NCBI GenBank assembly: GCA_017460805.1 | Contig: JAFUAF010000007.1 | Span: forward strand, 1-34,983 | Length of the DNA: 34,983 bases | Source: Bacillota bacterium | Lineage (GTDB): Bacteria > Bacillota > Clostridia > Lachnospirales > CAG-274 | Direction: 5' to 3' | Part shown: piece after piece, positions 1 to 8,902 of the stretch | How positions within the stretch are numbered: position 1 is the stretch's first letter | Layout: the number at the start of each line of letters is the position of its first letter | Position numbers and translations under genes: made by a program | Notes under the pieces: generated by a model | What the model saw: only the letters and a program-made list of their open reading frames with translations | Databases searched by the model: none | Told to the model about the DNA's origin: nothing

Positions 1-105
1 GCTCAAATACATTATACAACAAAGATGTTGCGTTGTCCAATATAAATTATTAAATTTTTGAATTTTGGGCATAGTGTTTTTAGTGTGCGCAAAAATAGGG
101 TTGCT

Positions 106-138
106 GACAGGGGATATTCACACTAACCGTCCCCTGTC
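106..138. repeat. Palindromic GGGGACGGTT-family repeat, left copy
   Basis: The arms GACAGGGG (106-113) and CCCCTGTC (131-138) are perfect inverted repeats, and the right arm carries the ACCGTCCCC core. The same core occurs at 868-892, 20747-20775 and 20828-20856. It lies just upstream of the first gene. I recall this core as a frequent short intergenic repeat in Firmicutes genomes, but no transposase is present here. Confidence 0.6.
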
Positions 139-166
139 TCCAAAATTGTTGAAGGGAAGGGATGTA

Positions 167-841
167 ATGAAAAGAGCAATATTTTTTTTATCGTTATTCT
201 TTGTTTTACTAACCGCTGTTTTAACAATAAAAACTAAAAAAAATCACGATGTAATAGTATTTGAAATGAGTCACATGCCAGGCACTGATGATAATGGTGC
301 CAATATTTATTTTAATGCCTCGACATACTATGCCTTAAAAGATAATAATGAACTTGTTTGGGTAGTTGGCAGAGGAAATTTAGGTGACGGAACATATGGC
401 AGTTATTTTTACAGTATAAGGGAAAAGGGTTATGTTTATCTTACAGATGATGAAGCCAAACAGATAAAGGAACATTTAAAATATATAATTAAATATTACC
501 GCCCAAGTTCACAAATATACTATGAAGACATGGTGTCGGGAAATTCATCAGAATTCATTATCAAAACAAACAATAATTACTATACTATAGCTGATTATAA
601 AGACAAAAGGAACGACAAGAAATGGGAAGAACACGCTCCTAATTATTTTGAAGATGAACGTCATTTTTTTTCTCTTGAAAAGGAAATAGTTTCAATTATT
701 AATGAATACCATAAGGAATATAAGGAAAGCGCATCTGATTATATTTACGATATAAAAGGGACAAAGAAAAAAAACTATGATGATTATGACTATAAATTTT
801 ACGATTATATTCATTATCAGCAGAAAAACGAATCATCTTAA
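167..841 (+). CDS. AT-rich membrane-anchored or exported protein of unknown function
   Basis: I do not recognise this 224-residue protein. The N-terminus has two basic residues and then a hydrophobic stretch (about residues 4-20), which looks like a signal peptide or single membrane anchor; there is no lipobox. The rest is hydrophilic and rich in Tyr, Lys, Asp and Asn, ending in a Tyr/Asp/Lys-rich tail. The reading frame stays open upstream to a TTG at 65, but the ATG at 167 is preferred because a purine-rich ribosome site (GAAGGGAAGG, 151-160) precedes it and the signal-like segment starts there. The gene is visibly more AT-rich than rmlD and the genes that follow. It stands alone between two copies of the GGGGACGGTT repeat, which suggests acquired DNA. 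Confidence 0.65.
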   Translation: MKRAIFFLSLFFVLLTAVLTIKTKKNHDVIVFEMSHMPGTDDNGANIYFNASTYYALKDNNELVWVVGRGNLGDGTYGSYFYSIREKGYVYLTDDEAKQIKEHLKYIIKYYRPSSQIYYEDMVSGNSSEFIIKTNNNYYTIADYKDKRNDKKWEEHAPNYFEDERHFFSLEKEIVSIINEYHKEYKESASDYIYDIKGTKKKNYDDYDYKFYDYIHYQQKNESS

Positions 842-867
842 AGAATGTTAGATAATATGGGAATAGA

Positions 868-892
868 GTGACGGGGGACGGTTCTGTGTCAC
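868..892. repeat. Palindromic GGGGACGGTT-family repeat, right copy
   Basis: The arms GTGAC (868-872) and GTCAC (888-892) enclose GGGGGACGGTTCTGT. With the oppositely oriented copy at 106-138 it brackets the AT-rich gene at 167-841. Confidence 0.65.
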
Positions 893-1101
893 AGTCGCTG
901 TTTAAGCGGATTACACCTATCTTATAGGAACGGAGATATGCGCGAGCGATAATCTGTACATCTGTTAAGACATTATAGCGTCACATTACTTTTTTCTAAA
1001 GCAAATCGAGCAACGGAAAATATGATAAGACAACACAAGTAACATTTTCCGCTGTTACTTGTATGAGTGTTTTACAACATCATACACAGTCCTAAAAACA
1101 T

Positions 1102-1150
1102 AAAAAGGCATAATGCTGTGATTCCGAATGTCATAACATTATGCCTTTTT
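1102..1150. terminator. Bidirectional rho-independent terminator-like hairpin
   Basis: AAAAAGGCATAATG pairs with CATTATGCCTTTTT around a loop of about 22 nt. It has T-runs in both directions. It is well separated from the gene ending at 841, so it may belong to a lost or unrecognised transcript. Confidence 0.6.
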
Positions 1151-1282
1151 TGTACGCAAAATCGGCTGCAAAAAAATATAAGGTGTCAAGGTAGGGTTGT
1201 TTAAGTACGATTATTTATGAGCTGCGTCATATCGTGAATGTCTAAATGTTTTTGACGTTCACGATAAATTTAAAAACATCTT

Positions 1283-1325
1283 TGTTAATAAAAAACTTGC
1301 ATATTGTTAATAAAAAACTTGTATA
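1283..1325. repeat. Tandem direct repeat in the rmlD promoter
   Basis: Two 21-bp copies (1283-1303 and 1305-1325) differ at one base, C versus T at position 18. The second copy contains the proposed -35 box. The 22-bp spacing puts both copies on nearly the same helical face, which fits a regulator binding site. That role is inference. Confidence 0.6.
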
Positions 1326-1347
1326 TGGGATTGATTTAGGTTATAAT
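1319..1347 (+). promoter_or_regulatory. Promoter of the rmlD-rmlA-trkA-trkH operon
   Basis: TTGTAT (1319-1324), a 17-bp spacer and a perfect TATAAT (1342-1347) lie 55 bp ahead of the rmlD start. The -35 box overlaps the second tandem repeat. Confidence 0.65.
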
Positions 1348-1402
1348 AGGAAGTAATGTGGAAAATAATGTTTAAAAATATATTTAAAAAGAAGGTGCTT
1401 AT

Positions 1403-2320
1403 ATGAAGATATTTGTTACGGGTGTAGGCGGACAGCTTGGACACGATGTTGTAAACGAGCTTGCAAAGCGCGGCCACAGCGTTACGGGCAGTGATATTGC
1501 GCCGCAGTACAGCGGTATAAAGGACGGTACGGCGGTTGAAAAGGCAAACTACATAAGTCTTGATATAACGGACAAGGCGGCGGTCGAAAAGACGATAACG
1601 GAGCTTTCTCCCGATGCTGTGGTACACTGTGCCGCATGGACGGCGGTAGACGCTGCGGAGGACGAGGAAAACCGCGCGAAAGTATTTGCAATAAATGCCG
1701 ACGGTACGCAGAATATTGCGGGTGCCTGCAAAGCGGTCGATGCAAAAATGGTTTATATAAGTACGGACTATGTTTTTGACGGACAGGGCACAGAGCCGTG
1801 GACCGCAGACCAAAAAGACTACAAGCCCCTTAACGTATACGGCGAAAGCAAGTTAAAAGGCGAGCTTGCGGTAAGCGGTACGCTTGAAAAATATTTTATT
1901 GTGCGTATAGCGTGGGTATTCGGGCTTAACGGCAAAAACTTTATCAAGACAATGCTCAATGTCGGCATGACCCATGACAAGGTGCGTGTGGTAAACGACC
2001 AGATAGGCACTCCGACCTATACCCTTGACCTGGCAAGACTGCTTGCGGATATGGTCGAAAGCGACAAATACGGCTATTATCATGCCACAAACGAGGGCGG
2101 ATATATCAGCTGGTATGATTTTACAAAAGAGATATACCGTCAGGCGGGCTATACAACTGTTGTTGAGCCTGTCACGACGGCTGAATACGGCCTTTCCAAG
2201 GCGGCAAGACCCTTTAATTCAAGACTTGACAAAAGCAAGCTTAAACAAAACGGTTTTGCGCCCTTACCCGATTGGAAAGATGCACTTTGCAGGTATTTAA
2301 AGGAGATAGACGTGAAATGA
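1403..2320 (+). CDS. rfbD: dTDP-4-dehydrorhamnose reductase (RmlD)
   Basis: RmlD performs the last step of dTDP-L-rhamnose synthesis in the cytoplasm, reducing dTDP-4-keto-L-rhamnose with NAD(P)H. The 305-residue protein matches the family length. The Rossmann motif GVGGQLG is at residues 7-13, the SDR catalytic pair YGESK gives Y146 and K150, and STDYVFDG (120-127) is typical of the family. The ATG follows AGAAGGTG. It is followed by rmlA after 68 bp on the same strand. The other two pathway genes, rmlB and rmlC, are not in the window as intact genes. The product probably feeds cell-wall or capsular rhamnose polymers. Confidence 0.93.
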   Translation: MKIFVTGVGGQLGHDVVNELAKRGHSVTGSDIAPQYSGIKDGTAVEKANYISLDITDKAAVEKTITELSPDAVVHCAAWTAVDAAEDEENRAKVFAINADGTQNIAGACKAVDAKMVYISTDYVFDGQGTEPWTADQKDYKPLNVYGESKLKGELAVSGTLEKYFIVRIAWVFGLNGKNFIKTMLNVGMTHDKVRVVNDQIGTPTYTLDLARLLADMVESDKYGYYHATNEGGYISWYDFTKEIYRQAGYTTVVEPVTTAEYGLSKAARPFNSRLDKSKLKQNGFAPLPDWKDALCRYLKEIDVK

Positions 2321-2373
2321 GCAGAATAAGGTTCACAAAATGGCAGGGTATAAAGGGTATATTCAGATTTTAA
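2317..2373 (+). CDS. Tiny ORF between rfbD and rfbA, possible rfbC remnant
   Basis: An 18-codon ORF starts at an ATG overlapping the rfbD stop codon by ATGA-type coupling and stops at 2373. Its peptide (MSRIRFTKWQGIKGIFRF) loosely resembles the start of RmlC epimerases, which often begin with a short segment before a 'GVF/YIIEP' motif. It could be a decayed rfbC, a translational coupling leader, or chance. No independent ribosome site is obvious apart from AAAGGAG at 2299-2305. Confidence 0.2.
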   Translation: MSRIRFTKWQGIKGIFRF

Positions 2374-2388
2374 AGGAGGCGGTCTTTT

Positions 2389-3300
2389 ATGAAAGGCATA
2401 GTTCTTGCGGGCGGCTCGGGCACAAGGCTCTATCCGCTTACAAAGGTAACGTCAAAACAGCTTTTGCCCATATATGACAAGCCCATGATATATTATCCGC
2501 TGTCGGTGCTTATGACGGCGGGCATAAAAGATATACTTATAATTTCCACACCGCAGGACACACCGCGTTTTGAAAGACTGCTCGGGAACGGTTCGCAGTT
2601 TGGCATCAGCCTTTCCTATGCCGTTCAGCCAAGTCCCGACGGACTTGCGCAGGCTTTTATAATAGGCGAAGATTTTATCGGTGACGATACGGTCGCCATG
2701 GTGCTCGGGGATAATATCTTCTCGGGTCAGGGTCTTGACAAACGACTGCTCGAAGCCGTTGACAATGCGGAAAAAGGCAGGGGTGCAACGGTATTCGGCT
2801 ACTATGTGGACGACCCGTGGCGCTTTGGCATAGTGGAGTTCAACAGCGAGGGACGTGCCGTCAGCATAGAGGAAAAGCCCGAACACCCAAAGAGCAATTA
2901 CTGTGTGACGGGTCTGTATTTCTACGACAACAAAGTGGTGGAAATGGCTAAAAATCTTGAGCCGTCTGCAAGGGGCGAACTGGAGATAACCGACCTTAAC
3001 AGGCTTTACCTCAATAAAAATATGCTTAATGTGGAACTTCTGGGTCAGGGCTTTACATGGCTTGACACGGGTACACACGAAAGTCTTGTGGAAGCATCGA
3101 ATTTTGTTAAGACAATAGAACAGCATCAGCACAGAAAGATAGCCTGCCTTGAAGAGATAGCCTATTTAAACGGCTGGATAAGTGCAGATGAGGTGCTTGA
3201 AAACTGTAAAGATATGATGAAAAACCAATACGGACAATATCTTAAAGATGTTATCGGCGGTAAATATGTGGACGTTATCAGAAAAGAGAATGAGAAATGA
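2389..3300 (+). CDS. rfbA: Glucose-1-phosphate thymidylyltransferase (RmlA)
   Basis: RmlA makes dTDP-glucose from dTTP and glucose-1-phosphate, the first committed step toward dTDP-rhamnose. The 303-residue protein has the nucleotide-binding signature [11 protein letters not shown] (8-18) followed by K23 and [30 protein letters not shown] and [11 protein letters not shown] are typical of RmlA. A strong AAAGGAGG site sits at 2372-2379. The stop overlaps the trkA start by 4 nt, so it is translationally coupled to the potassium transporter genes. The length is slightly above the usual 290 or so because of a short C-terminal extension. Confidence 0.95.
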   Translation: MKGIVLAGGSGTRLYPLTKVTSKQLLPIYDKPMIYYPLSVLMTAGIKDILIISTPQDTPRFERLLGNGSQFGISLSYAVQPSPDGLAQAFIIGEDFIGDDTVAMVLGDNIFSGQGLDKRLLEAVDNAEKGRGATVFGYYVDDPWRFGIVEFNSEGRAVSIEEKPEHPKSNYCVTGLYFYDNKVVEMAKNLEPSARGELEITDLNRLYLNKNMLNVELLGQGFTWLDTGTHESLVEASNFVKTIEQHQHRKIACLEEIAYLNGWISADEVLENCKDMMKNQYGQYLKDVIGGKYVDVIRKENEK

Positions 3301-4655
3301 AGATAATAGTGGTTGGCTGCGGTAAAGTCGGCAGTGTGCTGGCGGAGCAGCTTAATAAGGAGGACCATGAAGTTACGGTCATAGACTCCAATTCGGACAA
3401 GCTTGAACTTATGCTTGAAAGACTGGATGTTCAGAGTTATATGGGCAACGGCAGCAGTTATAAGGTGCAGATGAGTGCAGGTGTAAAACAGGCCGATCTG
3501 CTTATAGCCGTTACCAGTAAGGACGAGACCAATCTTTTAAGCTGTCTTATTGCGCGAAAGGCGGGCAACTGCCATACGATAGCGCGCGTAAGGGATTTTA
3601 CTTATTACGACGAGATAAATTTTATAAAAGACGAACTGGGGCTTAGTATGTATGTAAACCCCGAGTATGAGGCTGCCCGCGAGATAGCGCGTCTTGTGCA
3701 GGTGCCGTCGGCTATGGAGCTGGACGTATTTGCCAAGGGACGCGTTAATATGGTCGGCATAAAAGTCGAGGAAAGGTCTGTGCTTGACGGTATGCGCATC
3801 CTTGATGTCAGGACAAAGATAAACGGAAATATCCTTGTCTGCATAATAGAACGCGGCGGGGAGGTCATTATCCCCAAAGGTCAGGATTTTATAAGAAAGG
3901 GCGACAATGTGTCTTTTATCGTGCCTATTTCCGAGATGACAAGGGTGTTCCAGCGCATAGGTGCGGTGACAAAGCCTATAAAAAACGTAATGATAGCGGG
4001 CGGCGGCACAATAGCCTATTATCTTGCGGTGATGCTTAAAATGGCGCGTGTGAATGTAAAAATAATAGAACGCGATAAGGCGCGCTGTGAGTTTTTGAGT
4101 GAGCAGCTGTCCGATGCCATAATAATACACGGCGATGCCACAAATCAGGAACTTCTGCTTGAAGAGGGCATCAGCACGACAGATGCCTTTGTCAGCCTTA
4201 CCAATATGGACGAGGAGAATATAATGCTTTCGCTTTATGCAAACGAGATCTCGCAGGCGAAGCTTATCACAAAGGTAAATAAAATAACATTCAACAATGT
4301 TATAAGAAACCTGCCTATCGGAAGCATAATAAGTCCGAAAAACATTATTGCCGAGCGTATTATACGCTATGTGCGCACGGTAAAGACCACACCCGGCAGC
4401 AATGTTGAGACCCTTTACCGTATAAACGAAAATGTAGAGGCGATAGAATTCAAGGTCAAAAATGCGGTCAAAAACATTGTGGATATACCCATTATGGATC
4501 TTAAAATACGAAAAGACCTGCTTATTTGCGCCATAAACCGCAAAAACAAGTTTTTTACACCAAACGGCAAGGATACCATACAAACGGGAGACCTGGTCAT
4601 TGTTGTTACCAGCTGTCTCGGACTTAACGACCTTAGCCAGATAATCGAGGAATGA
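3297..4655 (+). CDS. trkA: Trk potassium uptake regulatory subunit TrkA
   Basis: TrkA is the cytoplasmic NAD(H)/ATP-binding gating ring of the Trk potassium channel. The 452 residues form two tandem RCK units. The first has GCGKVG (7-12) and a TrkA-C domain at roughly 140-215. The second has a Rossmann-like GGGTIA (235-240) and a TrkA-C domain at about 370-452. The two-unit size matches classic TrkA rather than the single-RCK KtrA. The ATG overlaps the rfbA stop (ATGA), and trkH follows after 4 bp, so translation of the three genes is probably coupled. Confidence 0.93.
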   Translation: MKIIVVGCGKVGSVLAEQLNKEDHEVTVIDSNSDKLELMLERLDVQSYMGNGSSYKVQMSAGVKQADLLIAVTSKDETNLLSCLIARKAGNCHTIARVRDFTYYDEINFIKDELGLSMYVNPEYEAAREIARLVQVPSAMELDVFAKGRVNMVGIKVEERSVLDGMRILDVRTKINGNILVCIIERGGEVIIPKGQDFIRKGDNVSFIVPISEMTRVFQRIGAVTKPIKNVMIAGGGTIAYYLAVMLKMARVNVKIIERDKARCEFLSEQLSDAIIIHGDATNQELLLEEGISTTDAFVSLTNMDEENIMLSLYANEISQAKLITKVNKITFNNVIRNLPIGSIISPKNIIAERIIRYVRTVKTTPGSNVETLYRINENVEAIEFKVKNAVKNIVDIPIMDLKIRKDLLICAINRKNKFFTPNGKDTIQTGDLVIVVTSCLGLNDLSQIIEE

Positions 4656-4659
4656 TGAT

Positions 4660-6102
4660 ATGAATTATGCAGTTATTTGGTATATAATCGGCTGTGTAAT
4701 AAGGGTGGAAGCTATTCTGATGCTGCTGCCCGGTATAGTCGGTGTGATATACGGCGAAAAGTCGGGGCTTTTGTTCTTCCCGCTTGCGGTGGTGTTTTAT
4801 TTGCTTGGACATCTTCTTTGCCGTAAAAAGCCCGAAAAGACACGCTTTTTTGCGCGTGAGGGCTATGTGGTGGTGTCGCTCAGCTGGCTTGTTTTAAGTA
4901 TATTGGGCGCTGTGCCTTTTGTTTTGAGCCGCACCATACCAAACCCCGTTGATGCGCTTTTTGAAATAGTTTCGGGCTTTACCACAACGGGTGCGAGCAT
5001 ACTTACCGATGTTGAAGCCATGCCGAAAGCCTATCTTTTCTGGCGCAGTTTCTCACATTGGATAGGCGGTATGGGTATACTGGTATTCGTGCTTGTTCTG
5101 CTGCCTATAGCGGGCGGTCAGAGCATACACCTTATCCGTGCGGAGTCTACGGGTCCGCAGGTCGGCAAGCTTGTGCCGAGAATGCAGAGAACGGCAAAAT
5201 ACCTGTATTCAATGTATTTTGTGCTTTCGATAGTGCAGCTTGTTCTGCTTTTATATTTTAAAATGCCGCTGTTTGATGCGCTTTGCGATGTATTCGGTAC
5301 GGCGGGCACGGGAGGTTTTGGTGTAAAAGGCGACAGTATGGCAGGCTACAGTGCCGCTATTCAGAATACGACCACGATATTTATGCTTGTATTCGGCATA
5401 AACTTCAACTTTTTCTTTTACCTTGTCAGCCGCAGGTTCAGGGCTGCTTTCGGTATAGAAGAAGTGAGGTGGTACTTTGTTATATTCTTTGCCGCCTGCC
5501 TTGGCATATTTTTAAATCTTAAATTTGTAGGCGGCGAGGCGGAGCCGTCTTTGCGGCATATAACTTTCCAGGTATCATCGGTAATGACAAGTACGGGTTA
5601 TTCGACCCTTGATTTTGATAAATGGCCCGAGTTTTCAAAGGCCGTACTTGTGGGCATAATGTTTACGGGTGCCTGTGCGGGCAGTACGGGCGGCGGTATC
5701 AAGGTCGCGCGTTTTGTGCTTTATACCAAGCAGGTCGGCGTTAAAGTGGCGGCACTTATCCACCCGAGAAGTGTGAGGGTCGTAAAAATGGACGGCCAGA
5801 GGGTGGATGACAGTGTGCTTAGTACCTGCAATACATTTTTTATAATCTATTCGTTTATTTTTGCCGCTTCGGTCTTTATCCTGTCCTGGGATAATATGGA
5901 TTTTACCACTAATTTTACGGCTGTTGCGGCTACTCTTAATAATATAGGCCCCGGTCTTGCGGGTGTCGGTCCCGCGAAAAACTTTGCCGAGTATTCAAAC
6001 CTGTCCAAGCTTGTTATGGTGTTTGATATGCTCGCAGGCAGACTGGAGATATTCCCGATGCTGGTACTGCTGATACCCGCAACGTGGAAGAAGAATGGGT
6101 AA
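4660..6102 (+). CDS. trkH: Trk potassium uptake membrane subunit TrkH
   Basis: TrkH is the ion-conducting membrane subunit that works with TrkA. The 480-residue protein is hydrophobic throughout and shows the four pore-loop motifs expected of the SKT superfamily: TTTGA (108-112), GTAGTGGFG near 213-222, TSTGYS near 311-316 and NNIGPGL near 427-433. GGIKVAR and a C-terminal GRLEIFPMLVL segment are typical of TrkH/KtrB. The gene starts 4 bp after trkA. The TAA stop forms the outer edge of a palindromic repeat (A1). Confidence 0.93.
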   Translation: MNYAVIWYIIGCVIRVEAILMLLPGIVGVIYGEKSGLLFFPLAVVFYLLGHLLCRKKPEKTRFFAREGYVVVSLSWLVLSILGAVPFVLSRTIPNPVDALFEIVSGFTTTGASILTDVEAMPKAYLFWRSFSHWIGGMGILVFVLVLLPIAGGQSIHLIRAESTGPQVGKLVPRMQRTAKYLYSMYFVLSIVQLVLLLYFKMPLFDALCDVFGTAGTGGFGVKGDSMAGYSAAIQNTTTIFMLVFGINFNFFFYLVSRRFRAAFGIEEVRWYFVIFFAACLGIFLNLKFVGGEAEPSLRHITFQVSSVMTSTGYSTLDFDKWPEFSKAVLVGIMFTGACAGSTGGGIKVARFVLYTKQVGVKVAALIHPRSVRVVKMDGQRVDDSVLSTCNTFFIIYSFIFAASVFILSWDNMDFTTNFTAVAATLNNIGPGLAGVGPAKNFAEYSNLSKLVMVFDMLAGRLEIFPMLVLLIPATWKKNG

Positions 6103-6317
6103 ATTGGAATTTGACGGGGAGTTGGAGGTTGCATTATAAAGGCGTCCCTTTAGGGAAGCTGGCGCGCGAAGCGCGACTGAAGGGTGAATAAGCCCCGAAA
6201 GAAAGCACCCTTTCGACGCCGCGAGCGGCGCCACTTTCCGCTGAAGCGGCACAAGCCTAAAGGGACAGCCTTTTATACTGCGCACATTCTTACATTAACA
6301 CCCCGTTAAATTCCAAT
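6103..6317. repeat. MITE-like element A, copy 1
   Basis: This 215-bp gene-less element is bounded by inverted repeats: ATTGGAATTTGACGGGG (6103-6119) and CCCCGTTAAATTCCAAT (6301-6317), with one mismatch. Inside are GC-rich palindromes built on CCCTTTAGGG, GGCGCGCGAAGCGCG and GCCGCGAGCGGC. An inverted copy is at 14722-14913. Relative to that copy, A1 has about 17 extra bases near 6240-6256 (around GCTGAAGCGGCACAAGC). No transposase is present, so any mobilisation would be in trans. Confidence 0.75.
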
Positions 6318-6318
6318 A

Positions 6319-6455
6319 AGTAGTTACTTATAAGCAAGTGGCGCGCAAGCGCGTTGCGGGAAGTCGCACGGGAATCGTATCGCGCTTCGCGCTCAACTCC
6401 CAGTCCCGTGCTCCAGCGACGATTTGCTTTAGCAAATCGTCGCTAAATTCCAATT
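6319..6455 (+). repeat. Palindromic element B, copy 1
   Basis: The element begins at TAGTTACTTATAA and ends at AAATTCCAATT. It contains four stems: GGCGCGCAAGCGCG; GCACGGGA (6366-6373) with TCCCGTGC (6404-6411); a small GCGC-TTC-GCGC loop stem within that arm; and a 13-bp terminal hairpin AGCGACGATTTGC / GCAAATCGTCGCT. Other copies are at 14912-15034, 23986-24025 (terminal hairpin only) and 34844-34979 (inverted). The ORF through it is spurious. Confidence 0.75.
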
Positions 6456-6497
6456 TGTCGGGTAATAATCAGAAAACAACAAAACAGGAGAGTAAAA

Positions 6498-8072
6498 TTG
6501 AGAAAGCTAATTCAGTTTAAAAACATCGTCAAGGAATTTGACGGACAGATAGTTTTAAAGGGTATAAACCTGGACATATACGAAAACGAGTTTGTCACGC
6601 TTTTAGGCCCGTCGGGCTGCGGCAAGACGACACTTTTGCGTATACTGGGCGGATTTCTGGAGGCCGACGAGGGCGAGGTTTTGTTTGACGGCGAAAATAT
6701 TTTGCCTGTTCCCGCCTACAAGCGCGAGATAAACACGGTATTCCAGAAATACGCGCTTTTTCCGCATCTTAATGTATATGACAATATTGCCTTTGGCTTG
6801 AAAATAAAAAAAGAGCCGCGCGATATAATAGAGCAAAAAGTAATGCGTATGCTGAAACTGGTAGGTCTTGAAGAATACGGCAAGCGCGGCGTTTCCGAAA
6901 TGAGCGGCGGTCAGCAGCAGCGTGTGGCGATAGCCCGCGCGCTTGTAAACGAGCCGAAAGTCCTGCTTCTGGACGAGCCTTTGGGCGCACTTGACTTAAA
7001 GCTTCGCAAGGAGATGCAGCTGGAACTGAAAAAGATACAAAAAGAAGTCGGCATTACCTTTATCTTCGTTACCCACGATCAGGAAGAGGCGCTTACCATG
7101 TCCGATAAAATAGTTGTAATGCGTTCGGGCGAGATATTGCAGATAGGCACGCCCACCGACATTTATAACGAACCGCGGAACCGCTTTGTGGCAAACTTTA
7201 TCGGCGAGAGCAATATAATAGACGGCATTATGCGTGAGGACAGAAAAGTCGAGTTTGAGGACAAGGTCTTTGACTGTGTCGATTACGGCTTTGGCGAAAA
7301 CGAGCCTGTTGAGGTCGTTATCCGCCCCGAGGATATAGATATCGTGCCCGTCAATACGGGCAAGCTTAACGGTACTGTAAAATCGGTGCTTTTCAAGGGC
7401 GTGCATTATGAGACCATAGTCGAGACCCGCAGCGGTACAAATATCACTGTTGAAATGACGGTATCCGACAGCAAGCCCGTTAAAAACCAAGCGGCAGAGG
7501 AAGAAATGAGCGCAAGCGATTTCTTCCTTGACGTGACAGATATCCCCGAACTTACCAGGGCGGATATTATAGCCCGTGCGGATGCTCAGGCGTGGAAGTC
7601 CGATACCGAGGAACTTGTTTCCATAACCAAGGTGGAATACGATATAAAAGAGGAAAAGGGCAGATATCCCGTTACTTTCTATACGGCGGCGGGGACTATG
7701 CTGACGGTCGAGATGATAGTTGAGGATGAAAACAAAGTCCAGACCGATGCGGGTACTATCTATGCCGTGGATTTCTATAAGACCATAGACGATATAAAGG
7801 AAAGTATCGCGCTTGATACCGACCTTAAAACATGGGCAAATGCGCAGGCGTGGACGAACGACGGTGAAGAGCCTATCGCCGTTACCGATGTAGAATATGA
7901 TTTTGACCCCGCCGATATAAAAGCGGGCACATACAATATCACATTCAAAACAAGGGGCTACGAGTATAAAATAGACACCACGGATAAGTATGAGGTGGGT
8001 GACAGAATAGGACTTGACTTTACGCCAGATGACATACATATCATGCACACAGAGGGAGGCGGCTCGGATTGA
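6498..8072 (+). CDS. potA: Spermidine/putrescine ABC transporter ATPase PotA with an internal Ig-like insert
   Basis: PotA hydrolyses ATP on the inner face of the membrane to drive polyamine import. The ATPase domain is complete: Walker [10 protein letters not shown] (37-45), Q83, signature MSGGQ (135-139), Walker B VLLLDEP (155-161) and H193. The protein is 524 residues against about 350-370 for the family. The extra length is an insert at about residues 311-485 that splits the C-terminal TOBE region between HYETIVET (303-310) and RGYEYKID (486-493). The insert holds two imperfect repeats (about 340-412 and 424-485) sharing DFF/DFY, A-AQAW, V--VEYD and G-Y-VTF motifs, which look like bacterial surface Ig-like repeats. 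The start is TTG after AGGAGAG. The stop overlaps potB by 4 nt. Confidence 0.92.
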   Translation: MRKLIQFKNIVKEFDGQIVLKGINLDIYENEFVTLLGPSGCGKTTLLRILGGFLEADEGEVLFDGENILPVPAYKREINTVFQKYALFPHLNVYDNIAFGLKIKKEPRDIIEQKVMRMLKLVGLEEYGKRGVSEMSGGQQQRVAIARALVNEPKVLLLDEPLGALDLKLRKEMQLELKKIQKEVGITFIFVTHDQEEALTMSDKIVVMRSGEILQIGTPTDIYNEPRNRFVANFIGESNIIDGIMREDRKVEFEDKVFDCVDYGFGENEPVEVVIRPEDIDIVPVNTGKLNGTVKSVLFKGVHYETIVETRSGTNITVEMTVSDSKPVKNQAAEEEMSASDFFLDVTDIPELTRADIIARADAQAWKSDTEELVSITKVEYDIKEEKGRYPVTFYTAAGTMLTVEMIVEDENKVQTDAGTIYAVDFYKTIDDIKESIALDTDLKTWANAQAWTNDGEEPIAVTDVEYDFDPADIKAGTYNITFKTRGYEYKIDTTDKYEVGDRIGLDFTPDDIHIMHTEGGGSD

Positions 8073-8902
8073 AAAGCTTTCGCAAACTTGTCTATCCCTA
8101 TGTGATATGGGCAGTCATAATGATAGGTATACCCATGTTTATGATACTGCTGTATGCCTTTACCAAGGACGGCAACTCGGTGCGTAACTTTGTGTTCACG
8201 CTTGATAATTTTAAAAGATTTTTCAGCGACAAGGTGTTTATAGATGTATTGAAACGCTCGCTGAATATAGCCATACTGACTACGGTTTTTTGCATACTTT
8301 TCGGCTATCCCGCTGCATACGCTATGGCAAAGTCGCGCTTTAAAATACAGTGGGTGCTGCTTACCACCATACCGACATGGATAAATATGCTTGTGCGCAC
8401 ATACGCATGGCGCGGTATGCTTGATAACAAAGGCCTTATAAACGGCTTTCTGGGTATGATCGGCATAGGTCCGATAAAAATGCTCGAGACCACTTTTGCC
8501 GTGGTGCTCGGCATGGTCTACAATTTTATACCCTTTATGATAATACAGATATACAACTCGCTTGAAAAAATAGACAAAAGCTATTTCGAGGCTGCCGCAG
8601 ACCTGGGCGCAAACCGTTTCCAGACTTTTCTGCGTGTAACGCTTCCTTTGAGCGTGCCCGGCATTATCAGCGGCATTACACTTGTTTTCCTGCCCGCTGT
8701 TTCAAGCTTTTTTATCCCGAAACTTCTCGGCGGCGGACAGTATGTGCTGATAGGCAACGTAATAGAAAATCAGTTCCTGACCGCGGGCGACTGGAGCTTC
8801 GGCAGTGCCATTTCCCTTATAATGGCGGTCATAATCATAATATCTATGTATATTACAAGACAAATAGACCAAAAAATATCGCCGGAAGGGGGTAATTCGT
8901 GA
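8069..8902 (+). CDS. potB: Spermidine/putrescine ABC transporter permease PotB
   Basis: One of two permease subunits that form the polyamine channel with PotC. The 277-residue protein is hydrophobic, with about six membrane segments. The EAA loop reads [20 protein letters not shown], the coupling site for PotA. The start is TTG, within the TTGA overlap with the potA stop, and the stop overlaps potC by 4 nt. This tight coupling matches the usual potABCD operon order. Confidence 0.93.
   Translation: MKSFRKLVYPYVIWAVIMIGIPMFMILLYAFTKDGNSVRNFVFTLDNFKRFFSDKVFIDVLKRSLNIAILTTVFCILFGYPAAYAMAKSRFKIQWVLLTTIPTWINMLVRTYAWRGMLDNKGLINGFLGMIGIGPIKMLETTFAVVLGMVYNFIPFMIIQIYNSLEKIDKSYFEAAADLGANRFQTFLRVTLPLSVPGIISGITLVFLPAVSSFFIPKLLGGGQYVLIGNVIENQFLTAGDWSFGSAISLIMAVIIIISMYITRQIDQKISPEGGNS

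Larger units (their letters stand above)
842..1402. other. Gene-free, hairpin-rich intergenic stretch
   Basis: No convincing gene is visible. The stretch holds a GGGGACGGTT repeat (868-892), a hairpin CAAGTAACA/TGTTACTTG (1036-1062), a terminator-like hairpin with T-tracts on both strands (1102-1150), a 12-bp stem ATCGTGAATGTC (1231-1265), two tandem 21-bp direct repeats (1283-1303, 1305-1325) and the rmlD promoter. A minus-strand ORF at 1307-1813 overlaps rmlD and is judged spurious. Confidence 0.6.

Noticed and set aside
1307-1813. 168-residue minus-strand ORF opposite rmlD
   Set aside because: It lies antisense to a well-supported rmlD, has no ribosome site, and its peptide is low quality (rich in Arg, Tyr, Cys).
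2452-3132. 226-residue minus-strand ORF opposite rmlA
   Set aside because: Shadow frame of rmlA with no recognisable motifs and no start signal.
5995-6520. ORFs on both strands through repeats A1 and B1
   Set aside because: They are translations of palindromic repeats; the same peptide (MRSIKGCPFR-like) recurs at 14750 only because the repeat does.
6996-8048. 350-residue minus-strand ORF opposite potA
   Set aside because: It is a mirror of the strong potA coding frame; composition is unlike real proteins in this window.
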